From Desulfocapsa sp. (GTDB taxonomy: Bacteria; Desulfobacterota; Desulfobulbia; Desulfobulbales; Desulfocapsaceae), in contig DYDK01000119.1 of the NCBI GenBank assembly GCA_020717935.1, positions 1 through 5,730 on the forward strand: a stretch of DNA of 5,730 bases, given 5' to 3'. The position numbers and the translations under genes were made by a program. Under the pieces are notes generated by a model. The model was not told the DNA's origin. It saw only the letters and a list, made by a program, of their open reading frames with translations, and ran no database searches. This document shows, piece by piece, positions 1 through 5,680 of this stretch. The number at the start of each line of letters is the position of its first letter. The first letter of the stretch is position 1.

Positions 1-152
1 TCAATGAAACAGAGGGTTCCAAGGCTATTGCTTATCCATGATTGACGAGGTCTGGATATTCATAATCTTATCTCTTTCCTGAATCATTTATCATCACAAT
101 TGTGGCCTGACGATCTGACATTGCTAAGACCATGCCAATTTTATCCGTCATA

Positions 153-194
153 CTTGATATTCAAGGTTTGCTTTACTCGAAAACAAGGTATAAT
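153..194 (+). promoter_or_regulatory. Putative promoter with adjacent small palindrome, upstream of the potassium channel gene
   Basis: A perfect -10 hexamer, TATAAT, lies at 189-194, about 50 bp before the channel start codon. The -35 match is poor: TTGCTT at 168-173 with a short 15-bp spacer, or TTTGCT at 167-172 with 16 bp. Just upstream is a 13-bp palindrome, CTTGATATTCAAG (153-165), in the position of a possible activator or repressor site. The hexamer and palindrome are seen directly; their function is inferred. In bases 1-152 I see only another short palindrome (CACAATTGTG, 95-104) and no supported gene. Confidence 0.45.
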
Positions 195-245
195 GCATAG
201 CAAAAAAGCAGACTTATCTCAAAAAAACAGATTCCCAAATGTGCT

Positions 246-1232
246 ATGCCTAAAACCTTAACCGCTCTGCTCCTTCTGCTCGGTGTTCTCTCCTTTGGAA
301 CAACTGGCTACATGTTCATAGAACAGAGCAGTCTTATAGACAGTCTCTACATGACTGTCATTACCATCAGCACTATTGGTTATGGTGAGATCATTCCTTT
401 GAGCACTGAGGGACGGATTTTTACGATGGTGCTGATTCTGGTCGGAGTTGGCCTCATTATGTTTATATTTTCTAAAATGACTGAGGCCGTGGTGGAAGGG
501 GATCTGCGGACCATGTATGGGAGATTGAGTATGAAAAAGAGGGTCGAAGAACTCAAAAATCATTATATTATTTGCGGATTTGGCCGCATTGGCAGGGTCA
601 TCAGCAACCTGCTGAAAGAGGCCGATACACCTTTTGTGGTTATTGAAAACAATCCTGAAGTTATTCGGGAACTTGCTGAACTGGGCTATCTCTTTCTTGA
701 AGGCGAGGCATCCAATGATGACATGCTCCTGAAGGCCGGAGTCAAAAGGGCAAAAGGGCTTATTTCCGTGGTCTCCTCCAATGCTGATAATGTCTATATT
801 ACCTTGTCAGCGCGGGGATTGAACAGCGACTTGTATATCATGGCCCGCTCCACCGGCACCGAGGGTGGCGAAACCAAACTCTTGCGGGCAGGAGCCAGTC
901 GGGTTATTTCGCCGTATTATATCGGGGCCTGCCGTATGGCCCAGCACATTCTGCGGCCAACAGTCACAGATTTTATTGACCTGACCGTTCATGGCGGTGA
1001 ACTGGGATTGCGCATGGAAGAATTAGCTATTTCAGATCATGGTAAAATCGGCAACAAATCGTTAATGGATTCCAATATTCGACGAGATTTCAACCTGATT
1101 GTTGTTGCCATTAAACGAAGTCACGGTGAAATGCTCTTCAATCCCAATCCCAGCAGTATGCTTCTGCCCGATGATACCCTGATTGTCCTCGGTGACTTCA
1201 CCATGATCAAGGCTCTGGAAAAAATTGTATAA
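246..1232 (+). CDS. MthK-like potassium channel with RCK (TrkA-N/TrkA-C) regulatory domains
   Basis: Inner-membrane K+-selective channel subunit, expected to assemble as a tetramer gated by its cytoplasmic RCK ring. Residues 5-25 form the first membrane helix, followed by a pore loop with the selectivity filter TIGYG at 43-47. The second helix is about 57-77. From residue 105 a Rossmann RCK-N (TrkA-N) domain shows the glycine motif GFGRIG at 111-116, an acidic residue ending beta-2 (E134) and a conserved D158. Residues from about 248 to the end fit an RCK-C (TrkA-C) domain. The two-helix plan and 328-residue length match MthK-type channels rather than six-helix Kch. ATG 246 is the only plausible full-length start: an in-frame stop lies at 198-200 with no other start codon between. 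It lacks a Shine-Dalgarno. The gating ligand (Ca2+, nucleotide or other) cannot be told from sequence. The helicase gene follows after 26 bp, so co-transcription is likely. Confidence 0.9.
   Translation: MPKTLTALLLLLGVLSFGTTGYMFIEQSSLIDSLYMTVITISTIGYGEIIPLSTEGRIFTMVLILVGVGLIMFIFSKMTEAVVEGDLRTMYGRLSMKKRVEELKNHYIICGFGRIGRVISNLLKEADTPFVVIENNPEVIRELAELGYLFLEGEASNDDMLLKAGVKRAKGLISVVSSNADNVYITLSARGLNSDLYIMARSTGTEGGETKLLRAGASRVISPYYIGACRMAQHILRPTVTDFIDLTVHGGELGLRMEELAISDHGKIGNKSLMDSNIRRDFNLIVVAIKRSHGEMLFNPNPSSMLLPDDTLIVLGDFTMIKALEKIV
519..533 (+). promoter_or_regulatory. Candidate internal ribosome binding site and start codon (Met96) for a soluble RCK subunit
   Basis: GGGAG at 519-523 lies 7 nt before an in-frame ATG at 531-533, codon 96 of the channel gene. 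This falls exactly at the junction between the second membrane helix and the RCK domain. The full-length start at 246 has no recognisable Shine-Dalgarno, so the internal site looks the stronger of the two. Initiation here would give a soluble 233-residue RCK protein. The archaeal channel MthK is known to make free RCK subunits from an internal methionine (Met107) that complete its octameric gating ring. The motif is seen; its use is inferred. Confidence 0.4.
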
Positions 1233-1258
1233 TCCTTTACCATAGAGTTTTTTCATCC

Positions 1259-2608
1259 ATGCCAATTCTGACAGTATCATCTCATTGCCTGCTTACCGGC
1301 ATCTCCCTTTCTCTGGAAAAGGCATTGAAAGAACGGCTCACCATCCATAATCCCAAATATATTTCCGCTAAACGATATGGTCGCTGGGTGGGAAAGAAAC
1401 TACAGCCCACCCTCAAGTATTACGATCCCATTCCCACGGGCCTCAGCTTTCCCCGAGGATTTGCTAATCAGGCCATTCTGCTCTGTCGGGAACTGATGGG
1501 AGAATCACCCCAGATTATCGAACAGCGGAGAGTGTTAGTCGAACTCGATCTGTCTTTTACCGGCAACCTGCGTCCCTACCAGGAACAAGCCGTGACCGAG
1601 GTCACAACCCGTTCTTTTGGTGTGCTGGAAGCCGGAACCGGAAGCGGTAAAACGATCATGGCCCTGGCCATCATTGCCCTTCGCCGCCAACCCACCCTGA
1701 TTATCGTGCACTCCAAAGAACTCCTCTATCAGTGGCAGCAACGCATCAACGACTTTCTTGACTGCCAGGCGGGTCTCGTTGGTGATGGAAAATGCGATGT
1801 TCAACCGATAACCGTGGCAATTGTCAACAGTGCCCGCAAGAGGGTGAATACACTGGTTCCCCTGTTTGGCCATCTCATTGTGGATGAATGTCACCGGGTT
1901 CCAGCGACCCTGTTTACCGAAGTGGTCAGCCACTTTGACTGTCATTATCTTCTGGGCCTCTCGGCTACGGCCTTCCGCAGTGATGAAGGCACAACCCGAC
2001 TCATCTCCATTTTCATGGGTGACCGGATTCATCAAGTCGATCAGGCTCATCTCCAGGCCACCGGGGCCATACTCAAACCCGAACTGATCCGGCGAACAAC
2101 GACCTTTACCCATACCTATGATGGTGATTACCAAGCCCTGATCACTGCCCTCACCACTCATCAAGGCCGCAATCTCCAGATTATTGAAGAGATTATTCAG
2201 GCGGCCGTACGACCCGACAATGGTGTCTTGCTGGTCGTGTCGGATCGCGTCAGCCACTGTGAGATCTTCACCAGACACCTTGCTCAGAAAGGACTCAGTG
2301 TCGCCCTGCTCACCGGTCAAACTCCAGCAGAAAAGCGGATAGAAATTGTCAAGGCAGCCCAAGAAGGAACACTCCGAATTTTGGTTGCCACCCTACAACT
2401 AATCGGCGAAGGTTTTGACTGCTCGGGACTCAGCACCCTCTTTCTCACCACTCCCATCACCTTTGAGGGCCGCCTGCTCCAGGTGCTGGGCCGAATCATG
2501 CGCCCCGCTATTGGCAAACACGCCCAGGTATATGACTTTGTAGACATATCAGTACCCACTCTGCACCGTTCAGCAGAAAGCAGAAAAAGGGTTCTGGCCA
2601 AACTATGA
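1259..2608 (+). CDS. DEAD/DEAH-box superfamily 2 helicase, XPB/UvsW-like
   Basis: ATP-dependent DNA helicase or translocase, probably acting in repair or recombination in the cytoplasm. The 449 residues contain both RecA-like lobes. RPYQ (105-108) is followed by Walker A AGTGSGKT (125-132), DECH Walker B (209-212) and SAT motif III (235-237). An RSDE stretch at 240-243 occupies the place of the XPB 'RED' motif. Lobe 2 has motif V around 377-387 (ATLQLIGEGFD) and motif VI QVLGRIMRP (408-416) with the arginine fingers. The first ~100 residues form a small N-terminal domain like the one preceding the motor in XPB and phage T4 UvsW relatives. The protein is complete, with all catalytic motifs intact, and no nuclease or methylase partner is nearby. 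The start at 1259 is the first in-frame ATG after the channel gene. Its Shine-Dalgarno is weak (TAGAG, 11 nt upstream). Exact substrate is unknown; UvsW-like branch migration or XPB-like unwinding are both possible. Confidence 0.85.
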   Translation: MPILTVSSHCLLTGISLSLEKALKERLTIHNPKYISAKRYGRWVGKKLQPTLKYYDPIPTGLSFPRGFANQAILLCRELMGESPQIIEQRRVLVELDLSFTGNLRPYQEQAVTEVTTRSFGVLEAGTGSGKTIMALAIIALRRQPTLIIVHSKELLYQWQQRINDFLDCQAGLVGDGKCDVQPITVAIVNSARKRVNTLVPLFGHLIVDECHRVPATLFTEVVSHFDCHYLLGLSATAFRSDEGTTRLISIFMGDRIHQVDQAHLQATGAILKPELIRRTTTFTHTYDGDYQALITALTTHQGRNLQIIEEIIQAAVRPDNGVLLVVSDRVSHCEIFTRHLAQKGLSVALLTGQTPAEKRIEIVKAAQEGTLRILVATLQLIGEGFDCSGLSTLFLTTPITFEGRLLQVLGRIMRPAIGKHAQVYDFVDISVPTLHRSAESRKRVLAKL

Positions 2609-2671
2609 CTGATACCCTCCGTTCAATGAATCTCAGAGGAGTTTGCCAGAAATCCTGATGTTTCTTCTTTC

Positions 2672-2820
2672 GACCGAGCCTCTTGCAAAATGATCTTTTC
2701 GCCCAAACTCTTCGTTATGCTCAAAATTTTATCCTCGGAATATCAACTATATGCCTGCGGTAAAATTTTTCGCATGCCTCGATTTTGAACGAAAATCTTC
2801 ATTTTGCAAGAGGCTCGACC
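2672..2820. mobile_element. MITE-like foldback element with 18-bp terminal inverted repeats and GACC target duplication
   Basis: The element itself spans 2676-2816 (141 bp). Its ends are perfect 18-bp inverted repeats: GAGCCTCTTGCAAAATGA at 2676-2693 and the reverse complement at 2799-2816. The same 4 bp, GACC, lies directly outside each end (2672-2675 and 2817-2820), as expected of a target-site duplication. The interior is also palindromic: TTTTCG near 2696-2701 matches CGAAAA at 2790-2795, and AAAATTTTATCC near 2724-2735 matches GGTAAAATTTTT around 2759-2770, with the axis near 2746. It has no transposase ORF, so any movement needed one in trans. Transcribed, it would form a long hairpin that could end or process the helicase message. 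The repeats and duplication are seen; classification as a MITE is inference, and I do not assign a parent IS family. Confidence 0.75.
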
Positions 2821-2948
2821 ATGAAAACATTTACATTTTCATTCAAAATGGTATCCTGTTGTGATAGGATCAAATAAATTCACACATTCCTTTTATAAGA
2901 AGGTTATTTATCATATATTTTCGCAACCACCTGTAATCACAATCTTAC
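2821..2948 (+). promoter_or_regulatory. Leader region of the isomerase gene with weak promoter candidates
   Basis: This AT-rich stretch between the foldback element and the isomerase start should hold its promoter. The best -10 match is TATATT at 2914-2919; TATAAG at 2894-2899 is an alternative. Neither has a convincing -35 at normal spacing. There is no Shine-Dalgarno in the 25 nt before the ATG at 2949. Bases 2609-2671, before the element, hold no gene and no convincing terminator. With the element at 2676-2816, this accounts for the whole 340-bp gap between genes. Confidence 0.25.
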
Positions 2949-4064
2949 ATGCGTATCAACGGCAAACATTTTCGAACTATCTGGCCAGACAGCGATCATA
3001 AAGGCAATATATGTATTATTGACCAACGACACCTGCCACACCATTTTGTTATCGAATCCCTGACCTGCGTCAATGATGCCGTAACAGCAATCAAAGACAT
3101 GCATGTGCGCGGAGCCGGTTTGATTGGGGCCACTGCCGGTTTTGGCATGTATCTGGCAGTCAAGGATGCTCTTGATCATGAAATAGATAAAAAACTGGAA
3201 CAAGCAGCCATTCTTTTAACGAAAAGTCGTCCAACTGCCAGAAACTTAGGATGGGCGGTCGAACGGATATTGGAAGAAGTCCCAAAAAAAGTCCCGGAAA
3301 AAGATAAAATAGAAGGCGTCTACACAACAGCCTGCGAGATTGCCGATGAAGATGCCGCATTCTGCAAACAGATTGGCAACCATGGCCTTGCTATTATTAC
3401 TGCTATCAGCAAAAAAAAGAAGGGCGAGCCGGTCAATATTCTTACCCATTGTAATGCTGGCTGGCTGGCTTTTGTTGATTACGGAAGTGCCACCGCTCCT
3501 ATTTATGCGGCAAGAGATGCCGGCATCGCTGTTCATGTCTGGGTAGATGAAACTCGCCCTTGGAATCAGGGCGCCAAACTTACCGCCTGGGAACTCCAAC
3601 AAGAAGGCATCGACAATACTCTGATTACCGACAACACTGGCGGCCACCTGATGCAGAATGGCATGGTGGACATGGTCATTGTCGGCAGCGACCGTACCAC
3701 CCATACCGGTGTCGTGGCCAACAAAATAGGAACCTATCTGAAGGCATTGGCTGCCCATGATAACAATATACCTTTTTTCGTGGCCCTGCCCTCTTCCACC
3801 TTTGATTGGGAGATAGATTCCGGTGCCGACATACCCATTGAACAACGATCGGGGGATGAAATCACCACCATCAGCGGCAGGGGAACAACGGGAAAAATTG
3901 AAACCATTTGCTTGGTAGCACCTGGCACTCAGGCAATCAACTTTAGTTTTGATGTTACACCCGCACGACTTATCAGCGGACTTATCACCGAAAGAGGACT
4001 CGTTGATGCTAACCAAGAGGCAATTCACACCCTTTTCCCTGATAAGATTCTTCCCATTTCATAA
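2949..4064 (+). CDS. mtnA: MtnA-type isomerase (S-methyl-5-thioribose-1-phosphate or 5-deoxyribose-1-phosphate isomerase)
   Basis: Cytosolic enzyme of the eIF2B-alpha/MtnA fold that converts methylthioribose-1-phosphate to the ribulose phosphate in methionine salvage. The 371 residues carry the family signatures in order: RGAGLIG (54-60), SRPTARNL (93-100), the catalytic cysteine in THCNAG (C168), DETRP (200-204), the catalytic aspartate in GSDRTT (D248), NKIGTY (258-263) and a C-terminal FDVTPARLISGLITERG segment (334-350). DRTT in place of the more usual ADRI, together with CNAGWLA, resembles from memory the Rhodospirillum rubrum-type clade, whose members also serve anaerobic MTA shunts and accept 5-deoxyribose-1-phosphate. 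No kinase, phosphorylase, dehydratase or aldolase of these pathways is in the window, so the substrate stays open. The start is forced: an in-frame TAA at 2934-2936 precedes ATG 2949, and the N-terminal GKHFRTIW motif is family-like. It lacks a Shine-Dalgarno. The PilZ gene follows after 21 bp. Confidence 0.88.
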   Translation: MRINGKHFRTIWPDSDHKGNICIIDQRHLPHHFVIESLTCVNDAVTAIKDMHVRGAGLIGATAGFGMYLAVKDALDHEIDKKLEQAAILLTKSRPTARNLGWAVERILEEVPKKVPEKDKIEGVYTTACEIADEDAAFCKQIGNHGLAIITAISKKKKGEPVNILTHCNAGWLAFVDYGSATAPIYAARDAGIAVHVWVDETRPWNQGAKLTAWELQQEGIDNTLITDNTGGHLMQNGMVDMVIVGSDRTTHTGVVANKIGTYLKALAAHDNNIPFFVALPSSTFDWEIDSGADIPIEQRSGDEITTISGRGTTGKIETICLVAPGTQAINFSFDVTPARLISGLITERGLVDANQEAIHTLFPDKILPIS

Positions 4065-4085
4065 TTATTGACACGAGGCCACCCT

Positions 4086-4442
4086 ATGACATCAGCAGAG
4101 CATCGAAAATTTATTCGTAAAAACGCACTCCATCTCCTCGATTATCTCGTCATCGATAAAAATGGCCTGCAAACAACCTATTCCATGGGCCGAACACTTG
4201 ATGTAAGCGAGAACGGACTCAAATTAGAAACAACCCAGCAAATTTCAAAGGGCGACACCCTGCTGATTACCGTGGGACTAGATGATGAGTTGGTGGAACT
4301 TCGCGGTGAGGTCGTGTATACAGAAGACCTTGACCAACGACACATTACCGGCATCGAATTTCAGGATATTTCTGCCATTGGCAAAAAGATTTTCAAAAAA
4401 TATACCGAGGCCTTTCAGTCAATGAATATGCACCAAGAATAG
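4086..4442 (+). CDS. Single-domain PilZ protein, probable c-di-GMP receptor
   Basis: A 118-residue cytoplasmic protein consisting of essentially one PilZ domain. Both c-di-GMP-binding signatures are present: RxxxR as RKFIR (7-11) and the (D/N)xSxxG motif as DVSENG (39-44). Beta-strands of the barrel follow (VELRGEVVYTE around 70-80), then a GIEF strand (89-92) and a C-terminal helix. No output domain is attached, so it would act by binding a partner protein, as small PilZ adaptors do; the partner is not identifiable here. I chose ATG 4086 because GAGG at 4075-4078 lies 7 nt upstream. A TTG at 4068 would add six residues but has no such site. It lies 21 bp after the isomerase stop and is probably co-transcribed with it. 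The pairing has no obvious metabolic logic. Confidence 0.88.
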   Translation: MTSAEHRKFIRKNALHLLDYLVIDKNGLQTTYSMGRTLDVSENGLKLETTQQISKGDTLLITVGLDDELVELRGEVVYTEDLDQRHITGIEFQDISAIGKKIFKKYTEAFQSMNMHQE

Positions 4443-4504
4443 TCTCAACGAAGGATTTCGTCCCTGCCAGCAATATAATTAATTGACATTATAATAAGTT
4501 TCAC

Positions 4505-5542
4505 TTAGGGGTTCGAAAAATCCTCATCGCTTACCACACTATGGGGAGCGATTTTTTTTCCGGCATTAATGGTGCATTTTTCAAGGCAGCTATAAGCACC
4601 GATAGACGCATTTTCACCAATAGCGCTGTCTCTTACCAGGACTCCATTCTCCAACACACAATTTTTAGCTATACAAGAATGGCCAGTAATATGTACTCCT
4701 GGATAAAGGGTTACATCCTGGCCAATTTGTACATCTGGTGCAACTGAGGTTGTGGCCGGATCATGGAATGTCACCCCGTCGAGCATCAATTGACGATTCC
4801 GACGCATCTGTAACTCATGATGAGCTTCGGCCAACTCAACCCGTGAATTTACTCCAAGCACTTCAAGGGGAAGGTGTGTCCTGTACTTCTCAACAGGAAT
4901 TTTTTGCTGAGTGGCAATAGACACAATATCAGTAAAATAGACCTCTCCTTGACTGTTATTTCTTCCGACCTGCTTCAAGGTTGAAAAAAGAAAATCCGTC
5001 TCAACACAATAGATGCCCGCATTGATTTCCTTGATTGCTTTCTGTTCTCTGGTTGCATCTTTCTCTTCAACAATAGAAAGGACAAGGCCCGCATCATCAG
5101 CGACAATCCTTCCATAATTTGTTGGATTATCCAGCAAGGTGCTCATAACAGTAAGCGGCCCTCCGTGCTTGAGATGGACTGCATACATCTGTTGCAAAGT
5201 AGCTGTCTGAATCAAAGGGGTATCGCCACACAGGATCATCACCGTACCCTTTTTATGACCAAGAAGAGATTCGGCACACAGAACCGCATGACCAGTGCCA
5301 AGTTGTTCTTCTTGAAAACATGGAAGCACGACAAAAGGAACAAGGGATCGCTGCACAATATCTCGTTGATGACCAATGATAACAACCGTTGTCTCAGCCT
5401 CCAAAGGCTGAGTGGCCTTCAAGACATGATGTACCATTGGGGCATAAAAAACCTGGTGCAATACCTTAGCCTTGTCAGATTTCATCCGGGTTCCTTTACC
5501 CGCAGCCAGAATAATAAGCGAAAGAGAAGATTGATCAGACAT
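4505..5542 (-). CDS. glmU: GlmU-type UDP-N-acetylglucosamine pyrophosphorylase lacking the acetyltransferase domain
   Basis: Makes UDP-GlcNAc from UTP and GlcNAc-1-phosphate in the cytoplasm, supplying peptidoglycan and LPS synthesis. The uridylyltransferase domain is complete: LAAGKGTRM (12-20) with KVLH (26-29), QLGTGHA (80-86), the metal-binding GD (D107), NYGRIV (142-147), EEKDA (159-163), EINAGIY (172-178), YFTDI (202-206) and the second metal ligand N232 in GVNSR. From about 255 a left-handed beta-helix begins, but the protein stops at 345, against about 456 for E. coli GlmU. The acetyltransferase residues (around E. coli K351, H363, Y366, N377) are therefore absent. The 62 bp past the stop, then the PilZ gene, leave no room for a frameshifted remainder. 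ATG 5542 is supported by AAGGA at 5549-5553, 6 nt upstream, and a near-consensus promoter. A separate glucosamine-1-phosphate acetyltransferase is presumably encoded elsewhere; alternatively this is a paralogue beside a full GlmU. Confidence 0.87.
   Translation of the reverse strand: MSDQSSLSLIILAAGKGTRMKSDKAKVLHQVFYAPMVHHVLKATQPLEAETTVVIIGHQRDIVQRSLVPFVVLPCFQEEQLGTGHAVLCAESLLGHKKGTVMILCGDTPLIQTATLQQMYAVHLKHGGPLTVMSTLLDNPTNYGRIVADDAGLVLSIVEEKDATREQKAIKEINAGIYCVETDFLFSTLKQVGRNNSQGEVYFTDIVSIATQQKIPVEKYRTHLPLEVLGVNSRVELAEAHHELQMRRNRQLMLDGVTFHDPATTSVAPDVQIGQDVTLYPGVHITGHSCIAKNCVLENGVLVRDSAIGENASIGAYSCLEKCTINAGKKIAPHSVVSDEDFSNP
4526..4559 (+). terminator. Intrinsic terminator for the isomerase-PilZ unit, inside the 3' end of glmU
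   Basis: On the plus strand ATCGCT (4526-4531) pairs with AGCGAT (4547-4552). Inside it CCA (4534-4536) pairs with TGG (4542-4544) around a CACTA loop. The stem is followed directly by a run of T to 4559 (seven after the stem). It begins 84 nt past the PilZ stop, and no better candidate lies in the 62-bp gap between the convergent genes. The T run is the complement of the two lysine codons K329-K330 of the opposing gene. On the minus strand the same stem is followed by TTTTT only after a 5-nt gap, so weak bidirectional function is possible. Confidence 0.6.
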
Positions 5543-5561
5543 AATGATTCCTTATGCGAAG

Positions 5562-5595
5562 ATTATATGAGTTCTTGGCGAAGATAAGAACTCAT
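5562..5595 (-). promoter_or_regulatory. Perfect 10-bp inverted repeat at the glmU transcription start, overlapping a second -10 box
   Basis: ATGAGTTCTT (5567-5576) and AAGAACTCAT (5586-5595) are perfect inverted repeats with a 9-nt spacer. They sit directly downstream of the main -10 box, covering the predicted start of transcription. One end overlaps a second TATAAT (complement of 5562-5567). That box has a weak -35, TTCTTA (complement of 5585-5590), at 17 bp. The repeat could be an operator or a stem-loop at the 5' end of the glmU mRNA. The repeat is seen; either role is inferred. Confidence 0.45.
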
Positions 5596-5599
5596 CAGA

Positions 5600-5626
5600 A
5601 TTATACAGGATTGATTTTTCTGTCAA
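5600..5626 (-). promoter_or_regulatory. Strong sigma-70-type promoter for glmU
   Basis: On the minus strand a perfect TTGACA (complement of 5621-5626) and a perfect TATAAT (complement of 5600-5605) are separated by 15 bp, somewhat shorter than the usual 17. The predicted transcript starts near 5593, giving a leader of about 50 nt before the start codon at 5542. The -35 box lies just past the rrn terminator, so glmU appears to have its own promoter rather than relying on rRNA read-through. Confidence 0.65.
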
Positions 5627-5628
5627 GG

Positions 5629-5670
5629 AAAAGCAAAAGGCCCCGATCAGAAGAATCTGATTGGGGCTTT
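5629..5670 (-). terminator. Intrinsic terminator of the rRNA operon, downstream of 5S
   Basis: The arms at 5640-5650 and 5657-5667 form an 11-bp stem with a 6-nt loop, beginning about 12 nt past the 5S 3' end. Read on the minus strand, the stem is followed by UUUUGCUUUU (complement of 5629-5638). One position (5645/5662) is an A-C mismatch on the minus strand but a G-U pair on the plus strand. Position and T-rich tail fit termination of the leftward rrn transcript; the hairpin may also stop transcription coming from the left. Confidence 0.75.
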
Positions 5671-5680
5671 ATATATAAAG

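Noticed and set aside
1..45. Possible 3' tail of an upstream gene (frames closing at TGA 39-41 or 43-45)
   Set aside because: Fewer than 15 codons are visible and nothing distinguishes either frame from chance.
68..151. 27-codon minus-strand ORF upstream of the channel gene
   Set aside because: No Shine-Dalgarno, no promoter seen and no similarity I recognise; an ORF of this size is expected by chance.
195..249. 7-bp inverted repeat GCATAGC / GCTATGC covering the channel start codon (possible translational switch)
   Set aside because: The left arm lies mostly upstream of the transcript start predicted from TATAAT at 189-194, so it would hardly be in the RNA; a 7-bp match over 55 bp can be chance.
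239..253. Four-codon ORF (ATG at 239) overlapping the channel start codon
   Set aside because: No ribosome site and no regulatory codon pattern; too short to support as a leader peptide.
1535..2362. Long 275-codon open frame on the minus strand
   Set aside because: It is fully antisense to the helicase, whose motifs are all intact; the translation resembles no family and there is no ribosome site. It is a codon-bias shadow.
3411..3419. A AAA AAG slippery heptamer in frame within the isomerase gene (possible -1 frameshift)
   Set aside because: The -1 frame ends at 3546 without any recognisable domain, there is no clear downstream stem-loop, and the zero frame encodes a complete enzyme. The four lysines explain the A run.
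3246..4028. 260-codon open frame on the minus strand
   Set aside because: Antisense to the isomerase gene, which carries every family signature; the translation is low in recognisable structure.
4447..4461. Small hairpin ACGAA-GGAT-TTCGT between the convergent genes
   Set aside because: Only 5 bp and no T run on either strand, so not supported as the glmU terminator.
5165..5587. 140-codon plus-strand frame opposite the glmU 5' region
   Set aside because: Antisense to well-conserved uridylyltransferase motifs and crosses the glmU promoter; the product is basic and unrecognisable.
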